64,000 nt of DNA from contig CM055831.1 of the NCBI GenBank assembly GCA_029582265.1, positions 22,706,682 through 22,770,681 on the forward strand, in the 5' to 3' direction. Below, one piece after another: positions 1 to 11,281 of this stretch (its first letter is position 1; every line of letters begins with the position of its first letter). This stretch comes from Zoroaster sp. YZ-2022 (Eukaryota > Echinodermata > Asteroidea > Forcipulatida > Zoroasteridae). The notes beneath the pieces are model-generated. The model ran no database searches and was not told the DNA's origin. It was given only the letters and a program-made list of their open reading frames with translations. A program made the position numbers and the translations under genes.

Positions 1-282
1 TAAGTGTCTTGCTCAAGGACACAGGTGTCACGGCCGGGGCTCGAACCCACACTCTGCTGCTGGCAACACCAGAACTTGAGTTCAGTGCGCTAGACCGCAC
101 GACAATCCACTTTACGTGCATTATACAACACACGGGACCTACGGCTTTACGTCCCATCCGAAGGACGAAGCAATTATGGTTAAGTACCTTGCTCAAGGAC
201 ACAAGTGTCACGACCGGGGCTCGAACCCACACCCTGCTGCTGGCAACACCAGAACTTGAGTTCGGTGCGCTAGACCAGTGAG
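1..282 (-). mobile_element. Two head-to-tail copies of a tRNA-derived SINE (5' parts)
   Basis: Read on the minus strand, 282 to 181 and 120 to 1 both carry the same tRNA-like head with a B-box-like GGTTCGAGCC. The head is followed by the conserved block TGTCCTTGAGCAAG. Between them (180-121) is the start of the SINE body, which matches 52621-52685. The head at 282 lacks its outermost bases (the GGCCGAGCGG A-box part seen in the copy at 52530), and its edge coincides with the left edge of the C1q duplication. The first copy runs off the window. Confidence 0.8.
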
Positions 283-1472
283 TGTAGTAAGAAGGAAACT
301 AACTTACGTGAAAAATTCAGCTCATTTTCTAATAAAAACTGCATTGCCTTCATAATAGTTTACAAAAAGAGCGCACTTTGTTAACTAAATTCGTTAGATT
401 ATTTGTGTCATAATAATTTCCAGACCTGCTATACATATACATTGGTATCATACTAAGAATTGATTTTTTTGCCTTTACTATTGAGTAGTTCCAAATTTTC
501 CAACTAAAAACTAATAGCTCTATTTGCATGGCTATATAAGATATTAGGCTTTGCATTGTGGAGTATTAATAAAGGTTCGGTTTGCGGTAACACCATGTGT
601 TTATCTCAAGTATCTCTAAGTGAGGTACAGGTTCTGAAAGAACCTTATCGCACAACTCGTATCTCAACTGTCGCTAAGTGAGAATGCGGTTCGGGGAGAA
701 ACATGGCGTCTTCGATTAATAGCGTGCTATAATCATCGTCAGAAACGATATGCATGAATATACATTAAATATATATTTATTTTCAAGTCACTGGAATGAA
801 CATTTAGTGGAAATTTTATGCTAACTGGATCATAGCTAATGTTCTTTTTAGAAAGGAAAACAAATATTTTGAAATAAGCTACGTTTATAACAAAATACTG
901 GTTAAAACCTTGGTTTAATAAATAAGTGCCGAAATGATTTTATGACTGGACCAGTCATACATTCATTTCAGGACATATTATAAAACCATGCTCAGTCTCA
1001 CGAGTAATTTGTGAACGATACACTTGTATCGTATTTGTTTTTACTTTCCACAAGCAAATTACCAACGTTCCAAGAAAAATTAGAACATTCCGGTAAAACA
1101 GCAAAAAGCAAGGGAAATACCGTCTTTAAGCAAAATGTTATAAGAATGTCAAACACATCTAAAGTCATAGACTTCTTCAATCTGTATATATATTTGTCCT
1201 GGATTATTTCATTACATTTTGCCCAGCTTATTTGAATTTGCCTATAAATGCCGAAACTTGTTCGTGTTGTAAAAACTTCGATTTCCCCTCGATCAACTCC
1301 AAATATTTATATTAGATTCAGTTAGTGCATAATTGGCATATTAAAAAAAAAAACACCAAGTATTTTGAGGATATTTTTGAGTTAAGCTTCCATGCTTCTC
1401 TGATTGGTCGCATTTTAAATTTGGTATTTTTGCTATGATTTTTGTTGATTTCTGTTATTGTTTTCCGGTTTT

Positions 1473-2285
1473 CTAATTTTCGTACAACAGGAAACCAGTA
1501 AATGAAGTGTAATGGAAATCGCTACTATACACATCACCCGATGCAGTTACGTACACACGATCTCCCTGCTGCAGCAAAACAACCGCACTGTTGCTCACTT
1601 GTTTATGCCCAGTCCCACTCGCATATGCACTAACAATGTATTGATCATTCTTCATCAAACGAACATACAACGCAGATGAAGTGCTTATTTTACGGAATGA
1701 AAACATAAATACGTATGTCCCAGAGACATTACACGTGAACGTGCCGGTGGACAGGTCAAAGTCTGTCCCTTCCTCTATAAAGATTGTATCTTCAAATGGA
1801 AAAGGTACAGAGTGTGATGAATAGCTTAAAGTGGTTTTTCTCACCGCAGTGAATGCAGGACGTCCTGTATGTATTCCCAATTCCCCCTTTTGTCCCTGCA
1901 GCCCAGCTGGTCCGGGGACCCCCCTCTCTCCCTTCAAACCAGCCAACCCAGGCAATCCTTGAGGTCCTTGTTTCCCTGGCTGACCGACACCTTGCTCTCC
2001 TTTCGGGCCACGTTCTCCTGTAGCACCTGGTTCACCCATCAATCCGTCTGATCCCATGTCTCCCTTCACACCAGGTACGCCAACACCAGGAGACCCCGCA
2101 TCTCCCTTGGGCCCGATGGGTCCGTAGGGTCCATGGTTTCCGGGTATCCCAGGCGTTCCTGGAATTCCAGCGGGAATGGAGCAACATGAACGACAAGACA
2201 CTTCTTGTTCCGGTTGTGCTGTAGCCAACACCACCTTTACGTACATCAGAGCCAAAACCAGGATAGTAGTAATTGTCACCTGCAT
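1473..2285 (-). CDS. Secreted collagen-like C1q-domain protein, copy A
   Basis: The 270-residue protein begins with a hydrophobic signal peptide (about 1-23). A short segment with three cysteines follows (C31, C34, C35), suited to interchain disulfides. Residues about 40-138 are Gly-X-Y collagen repeats with two small imperfections. A C1q/TNF-like head of about 128 residues starts at RPAFTAVRK and ends at the C-terminus with the family-type SFTGFLLY. Proteins of this plan trimerise through the collagen stalk and bind ligands through the head, and invertebrates use many as secreted lectin-like recognition molecules (family knowledge). The ATG lies directly after a splice acceptor (TTATTTAG), so the coding sequence is one exon. 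Exact ligand unknown. Confidence 0.9.
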   Translation of the reverse strand: MQVTITTILVLALMYVKVVLATAQPEQEVSCRSCCSIPAGIPGTPGIPGNHGPYGPIGPKGDAGSPGVGVPGVKGDMGSDGLMGEPGATGERGPKGEQGVGQPGKQGPQGLPGLAGLKGERGVPGPAGLQGQKGELGIHTGRPAFTAVRKTTLSYSSHSVPFPFEDTIFIEEGTDFDLSTGTFTCNVSGTYVFMFSFRKISTSSALYVRLMKNDQYIVSAYASGTGHKQVSNSAVVLLQQGDRVYVTASGDVYSSDFHYTSFTGFLLYEN

Positions 2286-3181
2286 CTAAATAAGAATTAT
2301 AAAATCAACGATTTCATAAATATGAAAGCAAAATATAAAAGAGATGTTGCATACACGAAACAATGTTGTTAGATTCGGATGCACTGACACTGAATTCGGT
2401 TGGTCTGATTTCAGAAAATATATGAAATAAATTACTATATTTTCCCGAAATGAACAGTTGATACGGTACATAAGTATGGATGTACATACATACTTTATAT
2501 TAAACCAATATAAATTATTAAATGGTAATTGCACCTTTGATATAATTTGATCTATTATAAAAGTTTCCATATTTTTCGTAAGCGACGGACCGATCAGATT
2601 TAATTGATTTTGAAAGTCTGGTTCATCTGCGTACTGGAATTCTTTAGAACAGTAAGTTCGCACAAAAGCCGAATGTGAATTACCTATAGACCTATATTAA
2701 GTGGGGAAATTGTTCTGGAAAAAAGTCTTCAAAATTAAAAAAAATTATATTTCTTACCAAGGGCGGGGGGGGGGGGAGTGTGAGAAAGTTTGAAGGTGGA
2801 TAGGCCGTGGGAAAAACACAAAAAAAATCACCAAACGGGATGGGGATAGGCGTGAAAAATCCCCTCCCCACAAAAAAATATAATAATAATCATCTTAGGA
2901 ACAAAATCCACAAGCCTGCTTCGATGTTTTTTTTGGTGGTTTTATTTGCTGACTGAGGCTCTTAATGCCGACTGAGAACACATATTTACACGTTTATAAT
3001 GTATGCTCACGAAACTGACAAACCTATTACATTTTTCAACTACGCATTGTGCAATACCACTGGGATCCAAACCTTATGATATTATTATGACAAATATAAG
3101 CCTATTTGATTAGTTTCGTATGCTATGGCCAAATTTATTGAATATTGAATTTCAAATAGTTAGTTCTTAGAAAGCACTTAC
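2286..3181 (-). other. 5' UTR intron of C1q copy A
   Basis: On the minus strand the donor is CCAAG|GTAAGTGC at 3182/3181 and the acceptor TTCTTATTTAG|ATGCAG ends at 2286. Both sites are conserved in all three gene copies, which supports real splicing. The intron is 896 nt and holds no convincing gene, only purine and pyrimidine runs such as the G-tract near 2764-2776. Confidence 0.7.
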
Positions 3182-3270
3182 CTTGGTATGTCGTTCTTGG
3201 TTGTATCCTCAATCAGTAATGGTGTACAGAAGTTATGAGCTGTGCGGCAGGTAGCTACGCCTTTTATCTT
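3182..3270 (-). promoter_or_regulatory. Non-coding first exon and TATA-like core promoter, C1q copy A
   Basis: The first exon ends at the donor at 3182. A TATA-like element (minus strand GATAAAAGG, about 3260-3268) lies roughly 75 nt upstream of the donor. This would place the transcription start near 3235, about 25-30 nt downstream, and give a first exon of about 50-60 nt without a coding start. The transcription start is inferred. Confidence 0.55.
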
Positions 3271-3296
3271 CTCTTAAATGTCGATAACAGTGACCC

Positions 3297-3375
3297 AAAA
3301 GTGTTCGGCCTAGATTGTGATTTGCCATCACGCGATGTCAATCACACATCACGTGATGATTATCACCGACCTAGT
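3297..3375. promoter_or_regulatory. Conserved upstream block with palindromic E-box, copy A
   Basis: An upstream stretch is almost unchanged in copies A and B. It contains the full palindrome TCACGTGA at 3349-3356, a site type bound by bHLH-zip factors of the USF/MITF/TFE group, and a nearby CATCACGCGATG (3336-3347). The block is retained in copy C (about 20560-20640) but the E-box there is changed to TTATGTGG. Regulatory use is inferred. Confidence 0.45.
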
Positions 3376-3460
3376 GGCAGTGACTATTTCTTATTGGTGG
3401 CTTAGGATATATGCAGCTAAAAGCATTGTAATATACCACTGCATGTTTTTATTTATTTAT

Positions 3461-3958
3461 TTATTTTAAATGGTGATGTTTAATATGGGCATGCGCAGAT
3501 TCACATGGTGTACCTGTAGCCAAGAGTGTAGTTGATGGATTAGCATTTATGTGTATGCTTGATATGGGTATGCGCAGATTCACATAGTATGCCAATAGCC
3601 AAGAGTTGGTGGATATACGCGTATGTTTGACAGGGGCATGCACAGATTAGATTCACACAGTATGCCTGTAGCCAAGAGTTGGTGGATGTATGCGTATGTT
3701 TGACAGGGGCATGCACAGATTAGATTCACACAGTATGCCTGCAGCCAGGAGTTGGTGGATGCATTCGTATGTTTGATATGGGCATGCACAGATTAGATTC
3801 ACATAGTATGCCTGTAGCCAAGAGTTGGTGGATGTATGCATATGTTTGACAGGGGCATGCACAGATTAAATTCACACAGTATGCCTGTAGCCAAGAGTTG
3901 GTGGATGTATGCGTATGTTTGACAGGGGCATGCACAGATTAGATTCACACAGTATGCC
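3461..3958. repeat. 73-bp minisatellite upstream of C1q copy A, part 1
   Basis: Tandem units of 73 bp run here, with a core of TTTGACAGGGGCATGCACAG then AGATTCACACAGTATGCCTG. The array is cut by an inserted element and continues at 4625. Units near 3461-3600 are diverged (GGGCATGCGCAGATTCACA) and look like the ancestral form shared with copy C. The unit is 1 mod 3, so staggered 69-codon open frames repeat every 73 bp; they are not genes. Confidence 0.95.
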
Positions 3959-4624
3959 CATGGGCGTCAACAGCTTATGAAAAGTGGGGGGGGACATGAG
4001 CCCCAATTAGTGATCTGTGTCCTGGGGAGTTATCTAAGGGGAGGGGGTGTCCCCTTGCCCTTAGAGATTGTTTGCATAATTAAAGGGTGCTTAGGTGCTA
4101 AATGGTGCTATATTTTTTTAATTAATTGTATATTTCTTGAAGAAAATATATTGAAATTTATACTATTTGTTCAAACTAATCATGCTACAAAAAACTGACC
4201 CCCCCCCCTGGATCCGCGATCATCCGCTCCTGAATTAAAGGTCCTAGTTCTATTATAATTCCACGAATAATTCAGATTATATCTACTTTTTGCCTGTCCC
4301 AACATTTGTGTTAGTATTTCACATGCTCATCTGAGTCATCTCAATGTTAAACTGATGAATGTTGTCTTTCACCAAAACTGAAGCTCTACATCAAGTTACC
4401 AGCATTTTATTTTCAGTCTTTTCAAATCGAAAAATGGCTGTTTTCACTAATATCGAGTTTGATTCTATTTGAGTCAGCAATTGATACAAAAAATCGAACA
4501 TATGCCTGCCATTTTTTTATATTATTGTTCTGAAAAGTGGGGGGGACAAACGATATGATATCCCCCCCACTTTCAAAAGTGGGGGGGACATGTCCCCCCC
4601 GTCCCCCACCTGTTGACGCCCATG
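3959..4624. mobile_element. Non-autonomous hAT-like element with 8-bp target duplication
   Basis: A 666-bp insertion splits the minisatellite. Its ends are a perfect 15-bp inverted repeat, CATGGGCGTCAACAG. The flanks are an exact 8-bp direct repeat, AGTATGCC (3951-3958 and 4625-4632), which belongs to the minisatellite unit. An 8-bp duplication is the hallmark of hAT elements. The interior has G and C tracts near each end and no transposase. Confidence 0.88.
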
Positions 4625-5445
4625 AGTATGCCTGCAGCCAGGAGTTGGTGGATGCATGCGTATGTTTGATATGGGCATGCACAGATTAGATTCAAATAGT
4701 ATGCCTGTAGCCAAGAGTTGGTGGATGTATGCGTATGTTTGACAGGGACATGCACAGATTAGATTCACACAGTATGCCTGGAGCCAAGAGTTGGTGGATG
4801 TATGCGTATGTTTGACAGGGGCATGCACAGATTAGATTCACACAGTATGCCTGCAGCCAAGAGTTGGTGGATGTATGCGTATGTTTGACAGGGGCATGCA
4901 CAGATTAGATTCACACAGTATGCCTGTAGCCAAGAGTTGGTGGATGTATGCGTATGTTTGACAGGGGCATGCACAGATTAGATTCACACAGTATGCCTGT
5001 AGCCAAGAGTTGGTGGATGTATGCGTATGTTTGACAGGGGCATGCACAGATTAGATTCACACAGTATGCCTGTAGCCAAGAGTTGGTGGATGTATGCGTA
5101 TGTTTGACAGGGGCATGCACAGATTAGATTCACACAGTATGCCTGTAGCCAAGAGTTGGTGGATGTATGCGTATGTTTGACAGGGGCATGCACAGATTAG
5201 ATTCACACAGTATGCCTGCAGCCAAGAGTTGGTGGATGTATGCGTATGTTTGACAGGGGCATGCACAGATTAGATTCACACAGTATGCCTGCAGCCAAGA
5301 GTTGGTGGATGTATGCGTATGTTTGACAGGGGCATGCACAGATTAGATTCACACAGTATGCCTGCAGCCAGGAGGTGGTGGATGTATGCGTATGTTTGAT
5401 ACGGGCATGCACAGATTAGATTCACATAGTATGCCTGTAGCCAAG
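4625..5445. repeat. 73-bp minisatellite upstream of C1q copy A, part 2
   Basis: About eleven further 73-bp units, most of them nearly identical, which points to recent expansion or homogenisation. The central units around 4900-5200 differ only at single positions such as TGTAGCC versus TGCAGCC. The array ends at AGCCAAGAATAG near 5446. Confidence 0.95.
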
Positions 5446-5840
5446 AATAGTTTTACTAAGTAAGCCCCTTACGGCTAGGCCTATGTACGGATTCGATAAA
5501 CAAGTGCGGATCTTGGGGGGAAATGGGCAAATGGCTCTGTAACGCGCACCTGAAATGCTGAGACGTAGCTAAGTAATAAAAGGGTAGTTTGCCAAAACCA
5601 ATCCAAGGACAAGGTAAGAAAAGAAAGAAAATCAAACTGACAATCAGATTAACTTCAAACTAATTTAATTAATAATTCAAAATGGACAAACTATAATATT
5701 AAACCAGTAATGTAGTTAATGAGGAATTTGGGGATATAGATATATACAAAATAAATTAAGGAAGAGTGATAACTAGGTTATGAATTAATTATCAGTATGG
5801 TGTCTTCCAATTCACAATATTATCTTTGTTTTATACAAGA
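5446..5840. other. Intergenic, end of duplication copy A; no gene seen
   Basis: The start (to about 5540) matches 15975-16075 and 21020-21120, including a GGATTCGATAAACAAG motif. The rest is AT-rich with no coding signal. Confidence 0.6.
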
Positions 5841-5950
5841 TTGAACATCGTCCTCAGGACGATCAGAGCATACTGATCGAAACGTCGAGTTGTACCTCCA
5901 GTTCTTTTCAGAACTAATTACTACTCAATTGATAATTTCACATGGTGTCT
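5841..5950 (+). repeat. Copy of a dispersed foldback repeat (GATCGAAACGTCGAG family)
   Basis: Contains a GATCAG/CTGATC stem followed by GAAACGTCGAGTTGTA, then CTTTTCAGAACTAATTACTA and TTTCACATGGTGTC. The same modules recur at 27425-27613, 29693-29750, 53730-53790 and 63420-63480. A stem followed by GAAAC resembles the ends of Penelope-like elements, but that family assignment is a guess. Confidence 0.6.
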
Positions 5951-5966
5951 TACTTATCACATATAG

Positions 5967-6451
<485 letters not shown>

Positions 6452-6566
6452 GATTGATGAAATTTTTGCTTCGGGTTATAACTAATATATTTAATTTTGC
6501 CCTACACCAACGTGTGTATAGCACTGAATACTCAGTGGTTAGTGAACGTCTGTGAAAAAACTACAC

Positions 6567-6645
6567 AGGCGACTCGGTCAGGATTCGAACCCACAACCTC
6601 CTGCTTACTAGTGCAGACGTCTTCACCTCTCGACCACCGAGCTTG
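6567..6645 (-). mobile_element. tRNA-like SINE head, second type
   Basis: The minus strand reads GCTCGGTGGTCGAGAGGT with a B-box GGTTCGAATCC and a pairable acceptor (GCTCGGT with ACCGAGT). The anticodon stem can form, but its loop is one base too long and the T stem is mismatched. It is therefore better read as a decayed tRNA-derived SINE head than as a working tRNA gene. Confidence 0.5.
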
Positions 6646-6659
6646 ATGATTGGCCGGCT

Positions 6660-7914
6660 AGAATCCTATATAGCAGCGGGTTCCGCAATATATATATATT
6701 GATATATCTAGATTTCTCATAACTGTATCATGAGCCAGAACACTGTCGCAAACTTGGAAACGGAGTCCATATTTGGGCTAACCGGCTACCATGATTACTA
6801 CAGCGAAACAACCTCATTTATTGTAATATTAAGTTTTAAAATAAGGACATACTATATACTTACGAGTGCATTTATGGGGAGACTGTGAATCCATGAAAAA
6901 GCTTGCACTTTGAACATGTTGAATTAATTGGTATCTAACAATGATAAAAGAGAGCGGTCACTCATTAGTTCAATGAATGCACATCTGTTCTTGGGAAGTA
7001 GAGCTAAATGTAGGCCTACTATTCGAGGCCAGCATCCTTTAAAGGCCTCCCTATCATTTGCTATTACATCCATGGGCAGAGATCCAAGATTTTAAGAAAC
7101 ACATGTTTGCATCCTCCCACGAACCTGAAGTCAACGACAAATTTAATATTTTTTATTACATCCAAACAGACATGTGACTCTCACAATCCAATTAAATTAT
7201 ATATTATATATACTGTCAGTGAGGATGTCAATATGGAATAAATGTCGAATTGAACTGAAAATTGTTTGATCCTTGTGATCGGTTCGTTCTTGGGAGGTGG
7301 AGCTAAATGTACATGTGTAATATACATGCAACTTTTACAAGAGAACAATTATTGGCACTTGATCAAATGGAGCATCGTTAACAGAAAGTAAATTCAAGCT
7401 TGTTTTTCCGATTTTGTTTTTATAACCTCGAACTTTTGACACTATTACGGAAACTAATTCTCTGTTGGTTCAGTGATAACATTTTATTATTCCCAAAGTC
7501 TCAAATTAATGACAAAACCAATACTTCCATCCTCAGAGACAAGGAAGTAGAAGCCCAGATTTCTCTTGGTTCAAACCTTCATTTATACAATGTTTAAAGG
7601 GAATATTATACAACACTGGTTATGCAGGCAAAACTGCTTCTACGAGTATGTTTACTTTATCTGAATGAAGATATGCAAATTGAGAAAGTCCTCTCATGAG
7701 CTTTAATTAGCTACCAACTACCAAAACTGATTGGACAAACTCATGCTGACGAATTTTGTTACAAGTATCTTAAGTTTTTCAAATCGTGGGAGTTTCCTAT
7801 GGTTAGAACCATTTCATGTACACAACTTTATATCATAAGGCCGAGAAGAAAACAGTTGTCCTTATATGTCGGCATAATAATCATAATCATTAATAGAAAC
7901 AAACATTCAGAATA
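6660..7914. other. Intergenic DNA with diverged duplication blocks; no gene seen
   Basis: Blocks near 6840-6960 match 21390-21500, and 7280-7320 matches 16275-16310 and 21858-21900. This shows that the duplicated units once extended this far. No reading frame here has protein character. Confidence 0.6.
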
Positions 7915-8015
7915 TCGTATGTACGAGTTTTTATCTCGTACGTACGAGTTATTATCTCGTACATACGAGTTATTATCTCGTATACGTACGACTTATTATC
8001 TCGTATGTACTTCTT
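7915..8015. repeat. Short tandem array of a palindromic motif
   Basis: About five copies of the near-palindrome TACGAGTTATTATCTCGTA in tandem, some extended by GTACGTAC. Each unit can fold as a 6-bp stem hairpin. Confidence 0.8.
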
Positions 8016-10332
8016 AATTGGTACGATTTTTTAGGTGGCAGCAATACGCTTCCGTAGACATGTAACAAGCCTTGACCAAGGCTGTGTAGCGTGCCGCGCT
8101 CGTCAGATCCCGTGGGCAAAACTTTGTTCTTTAGAGGTGGAGCCATGGGTGGCAATCGGGGAATGGGAATGTCCCCTACACCCTAAATGTTTATGGTGGA
8201 AGGGACGCTAATATATTTGCCTTGTGCAGTTATGCATATTATTTGTGTAAAACTTGCTGCTACGTAATTATGTCAGATATACGATTAAAATGCACCAGAA
8301 TGCGCCCGAGAGTACCCGTGGTCTAAAACAAGTTTCCTGATGAATATTTACATAGCTACAGCAATGTGTTTACTACATATAATATTTAGCTTCATCATAC
8401 TTGACAGCGATTTCTCCGAGGGCGACATTTTCCCGCTGCAATTGTAGCTACTCATCCCTTCTGATCTGAGAAAGAATGAAATCTTTGAATCAATGATTGA
8501 CAACCTAATAAGCATGGGCGGTGATCAGGGGGATTGTGTGTGGTCCCCCCCCCCCTCCCCAATATTTGTGACGGTGACGGCCAATGACAATGTCCCTCCC
8601 ACTAATAATTATCATCTCCATAAAAAGAGTTAGCGCACATATTATACACCCAAGCATAGAGTAATAAAATTCATTTTCCAAAGAGGTTAAACAAAATGAG
8701 AAATTCACACAGCCCGTGGCCACGACCACGAGGTCTGTATCCTACGGAAAAGACGATGGTACACGCTGGTACGTACCCTCTGAGCTCTCATTGGTCACTC
8801 TTTTGTGACCACGTGACCCGCGGTGACTACTTCCTGTTTATGTGCGTTGTTATTATCATGGAGGAAGTTCTTCGAAACAATCAAAATATGATTGAAACCG
8901 ACGTATTGATATACATGTAAGCATTGGTTATAAATAAACTTGCCATTTTAGCTTGTGTTCTGAAGTTCAAGTGTAGGTCATGTCAATCGCTGATCTTGAA
9001 TCCGACTCCACTCGTGTACAGACGTAGACTAACTTGCAGCCAACGGTCTTCCCCCAAGACTGTCCTCTCCTCGGCCGTATTTCACGGGGGTGGCAATTCG
9101 AACGACTGCACCGCCATTCTCTGAATCCCGTCCCTCCTCCATGTAGGCATTCACTACAGCCACGTAAACACTAAGTTGGACTGATTTCGTGTTAACTTAA
9201 CAATTATTAAGAAAAAGTGATAGCGCCATCCACACGGTCGGGCCTGGAATCTACCACAGTTGTCGAATACCCCAACCCTTCTTCATAGACATTCTGGACG
9301 CAATATCAGCAGAATTTCAAACGTAGACTCAACAATCCTACGTTTCAATTACGTTTTAATTATTTATACCAAAATTTAATAATCTAATGATAAATAATTA
9401 ATGCATTTTGCACCAACGATTACTTCAATACAAGACTTGACGCTCAACCGCAAAAAAATTTTTTTGGTCAAATTACAAGGGAAGATGTAAAAATTTTACC
9501 GCCCATCGCCTTCTGACCTGTAGCTTAGAATTTTCAGAAATAATGACAGCAACAACAGCAATTACAGTAGAGGGGCTCAATCACCCTCCTCCCTGCCTTT
9601 TTTTACAAACCGCCCCTCCCCCCCATATGCGAAAATATCGGGCTTCAGTGGTTTTAGACAGCTTCCAATCCGGAAAAATGTCATATAGGCCTATGGATAA
9701 CATTTTCAGCACCTACAATCAGGGACAAATTTCTTGGGACACTGGAAACCTCCCTGACCCCGATTACAATGTTGTGTGCTAATAGGCTAACATTGGTGTT
9801 GATCTGTGAGGAACGGGGGAGGGGGCGGGGCATGTCCCCTCCATTTTTAAAATCCCCCACACACACTAAATATGTTGGGATATTTTAATTTCTGAGGAGT
9901 AGGTTACCATTTTTCTTGCAACAACAAAAATATTCATAAAGCGGTCAGAACACACCAGAGAGCATCCAGAGTCGAGACAATTTCGTTGTGGGCCCCCACG
10001 CTGCGGCTACGCACTCGCACAGAGGCGGATCTACAGCCGTGACCAGACTTGTTGGGACACTGGAACAAGAATTGACCATCCCCATTTCCTAGTCCATTGG
10101 CGCCGATTGATTTTACATTGAGGGACATGCATTCCACACTTTTTAGAGCCATGTCAGCCTCTTCCGAAAACAAAAAAGGATAGTCGATGAAAATAAAACA
10201 AATCGAACGAACCTCTCGAGAGATCACCAACAAATTTCTTAATGCAAAACACTTGGTATTTTGATATGTTTTGTTCACTGCATAAGCTTTGTTTTATTGC
10301 ATATATCTGTATAATTGTCTTCAACATTTATT
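8016..10332. other. Intergenic DNA; duplication remnants, no gene seen
   Basis: 8085-8160 matches 16895-16990. 8860-9060 matches 23155-23345, including CAAAATATGATTGAAACCGA and TAAACTTGCCATTTTAGC. The open frames here lack domain character and are interrupted differently in the paralogous copies. Confidence 0.55.
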
Positions 10333-10355
10333 ACAATTACTCACTTTTCATGCTT

Positions 10356-10480
10356 GGTCCCAAGCCCGGATAAATGGGAGGGTTGCGTCAGGAAGGGCAT
10401 CCGGCATAAAACCTATGCCAAATCAAATATGCGGATCATGATCCGCTGTGGCAACCCCTAACGGGAGCAGCCGAAAGAGG
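10356..10480 (+). mobile_element. 5'-truncated LINE/SINE tail with 23-bp target duplication
   Basis: A 125-bp insert contains AAGGGCATCCGGC, GATCCGCTGTGGC and GGGAGCAGCCGAAAG, the well-known 3' end of RTE-like retroelements of aquatic animals (recognised from memory). It is flanked by a perfect 23-bp direct repeat at 10333-10355 and 10481-10503 that begins ACAATTACTCACTTTTC. This shows target-primed insertion of a truncated copy. Confidence 0.85.
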
Positions 10481-11010
10481 ACAATTACTCACTTTTCATG
10501 CTTATTTTGCAATCATATTACTTTATAAGAAGCATTATAATAGTGCAAGACAGGCCCATATCCGTAGGGGGGTATGCGAAGAGGGCGTGCACACTCCATC
10601 CCCTCCAAATACTACTGAGGTTCACTTTTTCGAAAACAATGTTTTTTTCTAATCACGTGTTGATGAGCAGTTCATAAAGGATGGTGATTACACCACGTTC
10701 TGCTGTCCGTATGTTAGAGCTGCTCAACCCTCATCAGAAATTCACAGTACGGGCCTGAAAAAGATACATGTCCGTGATGGCTAAATACACAGTTAAAGCG
10801 TAATTAATACATAATAATGATATTAATGATTACACAAATCTTCTAAGGTGCACTTCATCTGGAAACAATCAAGGCGGGTCAAGATCTAAGGCAAAATAAT
10901 ACATTAATCTCGGGTTTATATGCTTTTGTGTAAATATAGACATGCAGAGAGTCTTGTTGCTTAAACAAAGTATAGTTTTGATTTAATGTCTTTATGTGCG
11001 TTCATTTCTA

Positions 11011-11281
11011 CACTCACTGGCCAAAAGTATTGCAATATGAATTTGTACGAGACATTGCCTAGACGGATGGCCGCAATTATCAGGTCACGTGGTTACCCGA
11101 CAAAGTATTGAAGGACTTTGTTTCCGAGCAAGAACAGTAAAAAAGAACATTGACTTCAAAACACAGGCACTTAAGAAGTCTTAAGTAGTGTAAATAAAAT
11201 AAAATAAATTATTGTAACACAGTTCTCCAAACTGAACTTTGGTGTGAATTTCAATGTTGCAATACTTATGGCCAGTGAGTG
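11011..11281. mobile_element. Tc1/mariner-type MITE with TA duplication
   Basis: A 271-bp element with inverted ends CACTCACTGGCCAAAAGTAT and ATACTTATGGCCAGTGAGTG. TA flanks both sides (11009-11010 and 11282-11283). No transposase. Its last bases form the left edge of duplication copy B, and the same ten or so bases are all that remains at the left edge of copy A (283). Confidence 0.85.

Larger units (their letters stand above)
283..5460. repeat. Segmental duplication, copy A (C1q gene, intron, promoter, minisatellite)
   Basis: This stretch aligns nearly base for base with 11276-16010 at an offset of 10,992 bp, including non-coding DNA on both sides of the C1q gene. Differences are small indels, scattered substitutions, minisatellite copy number and different transposon insertions. 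Weaker homology to copies B and C continues beyond 5460, for example the block CGTTCTTGGGAGGTGGAGCT at 7287. The stretch 283-1472 shows no gene. Its two overlapping open frames at 998-1235 are copied with the repeat and show no protein features. Confidence 0.9.

Noticed and set aside
998..1235. Paired open frames conserved between copies A and B (also 11991-12228)
   Set aside because: Conservation is explained by recent duplication of the whole region, both strands are open over the same bases and copy C does not keep the frames.
3461..5412. Many overlapping 69-codon open frames on the minus strand, each starting MHAP or MHAH
   Set aside because: They repeat exactly every 73 bp in shifting frames and are by-products of the minisatellite; no conserved protein outside it.
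5841..5900. Hammerhead ribozyme
   Set aside because: The stem plus GAAAC is present, but the bases before the stem read CTCAGGAC, not CTGANGA, so the catalytic core is incomplete in this copy.
6567..6645. Functional tRNA gene
   Set aside because: The acceptor pairs, but the anticodon loop has eight bases and the T stem is broken; better read as a SINE head.
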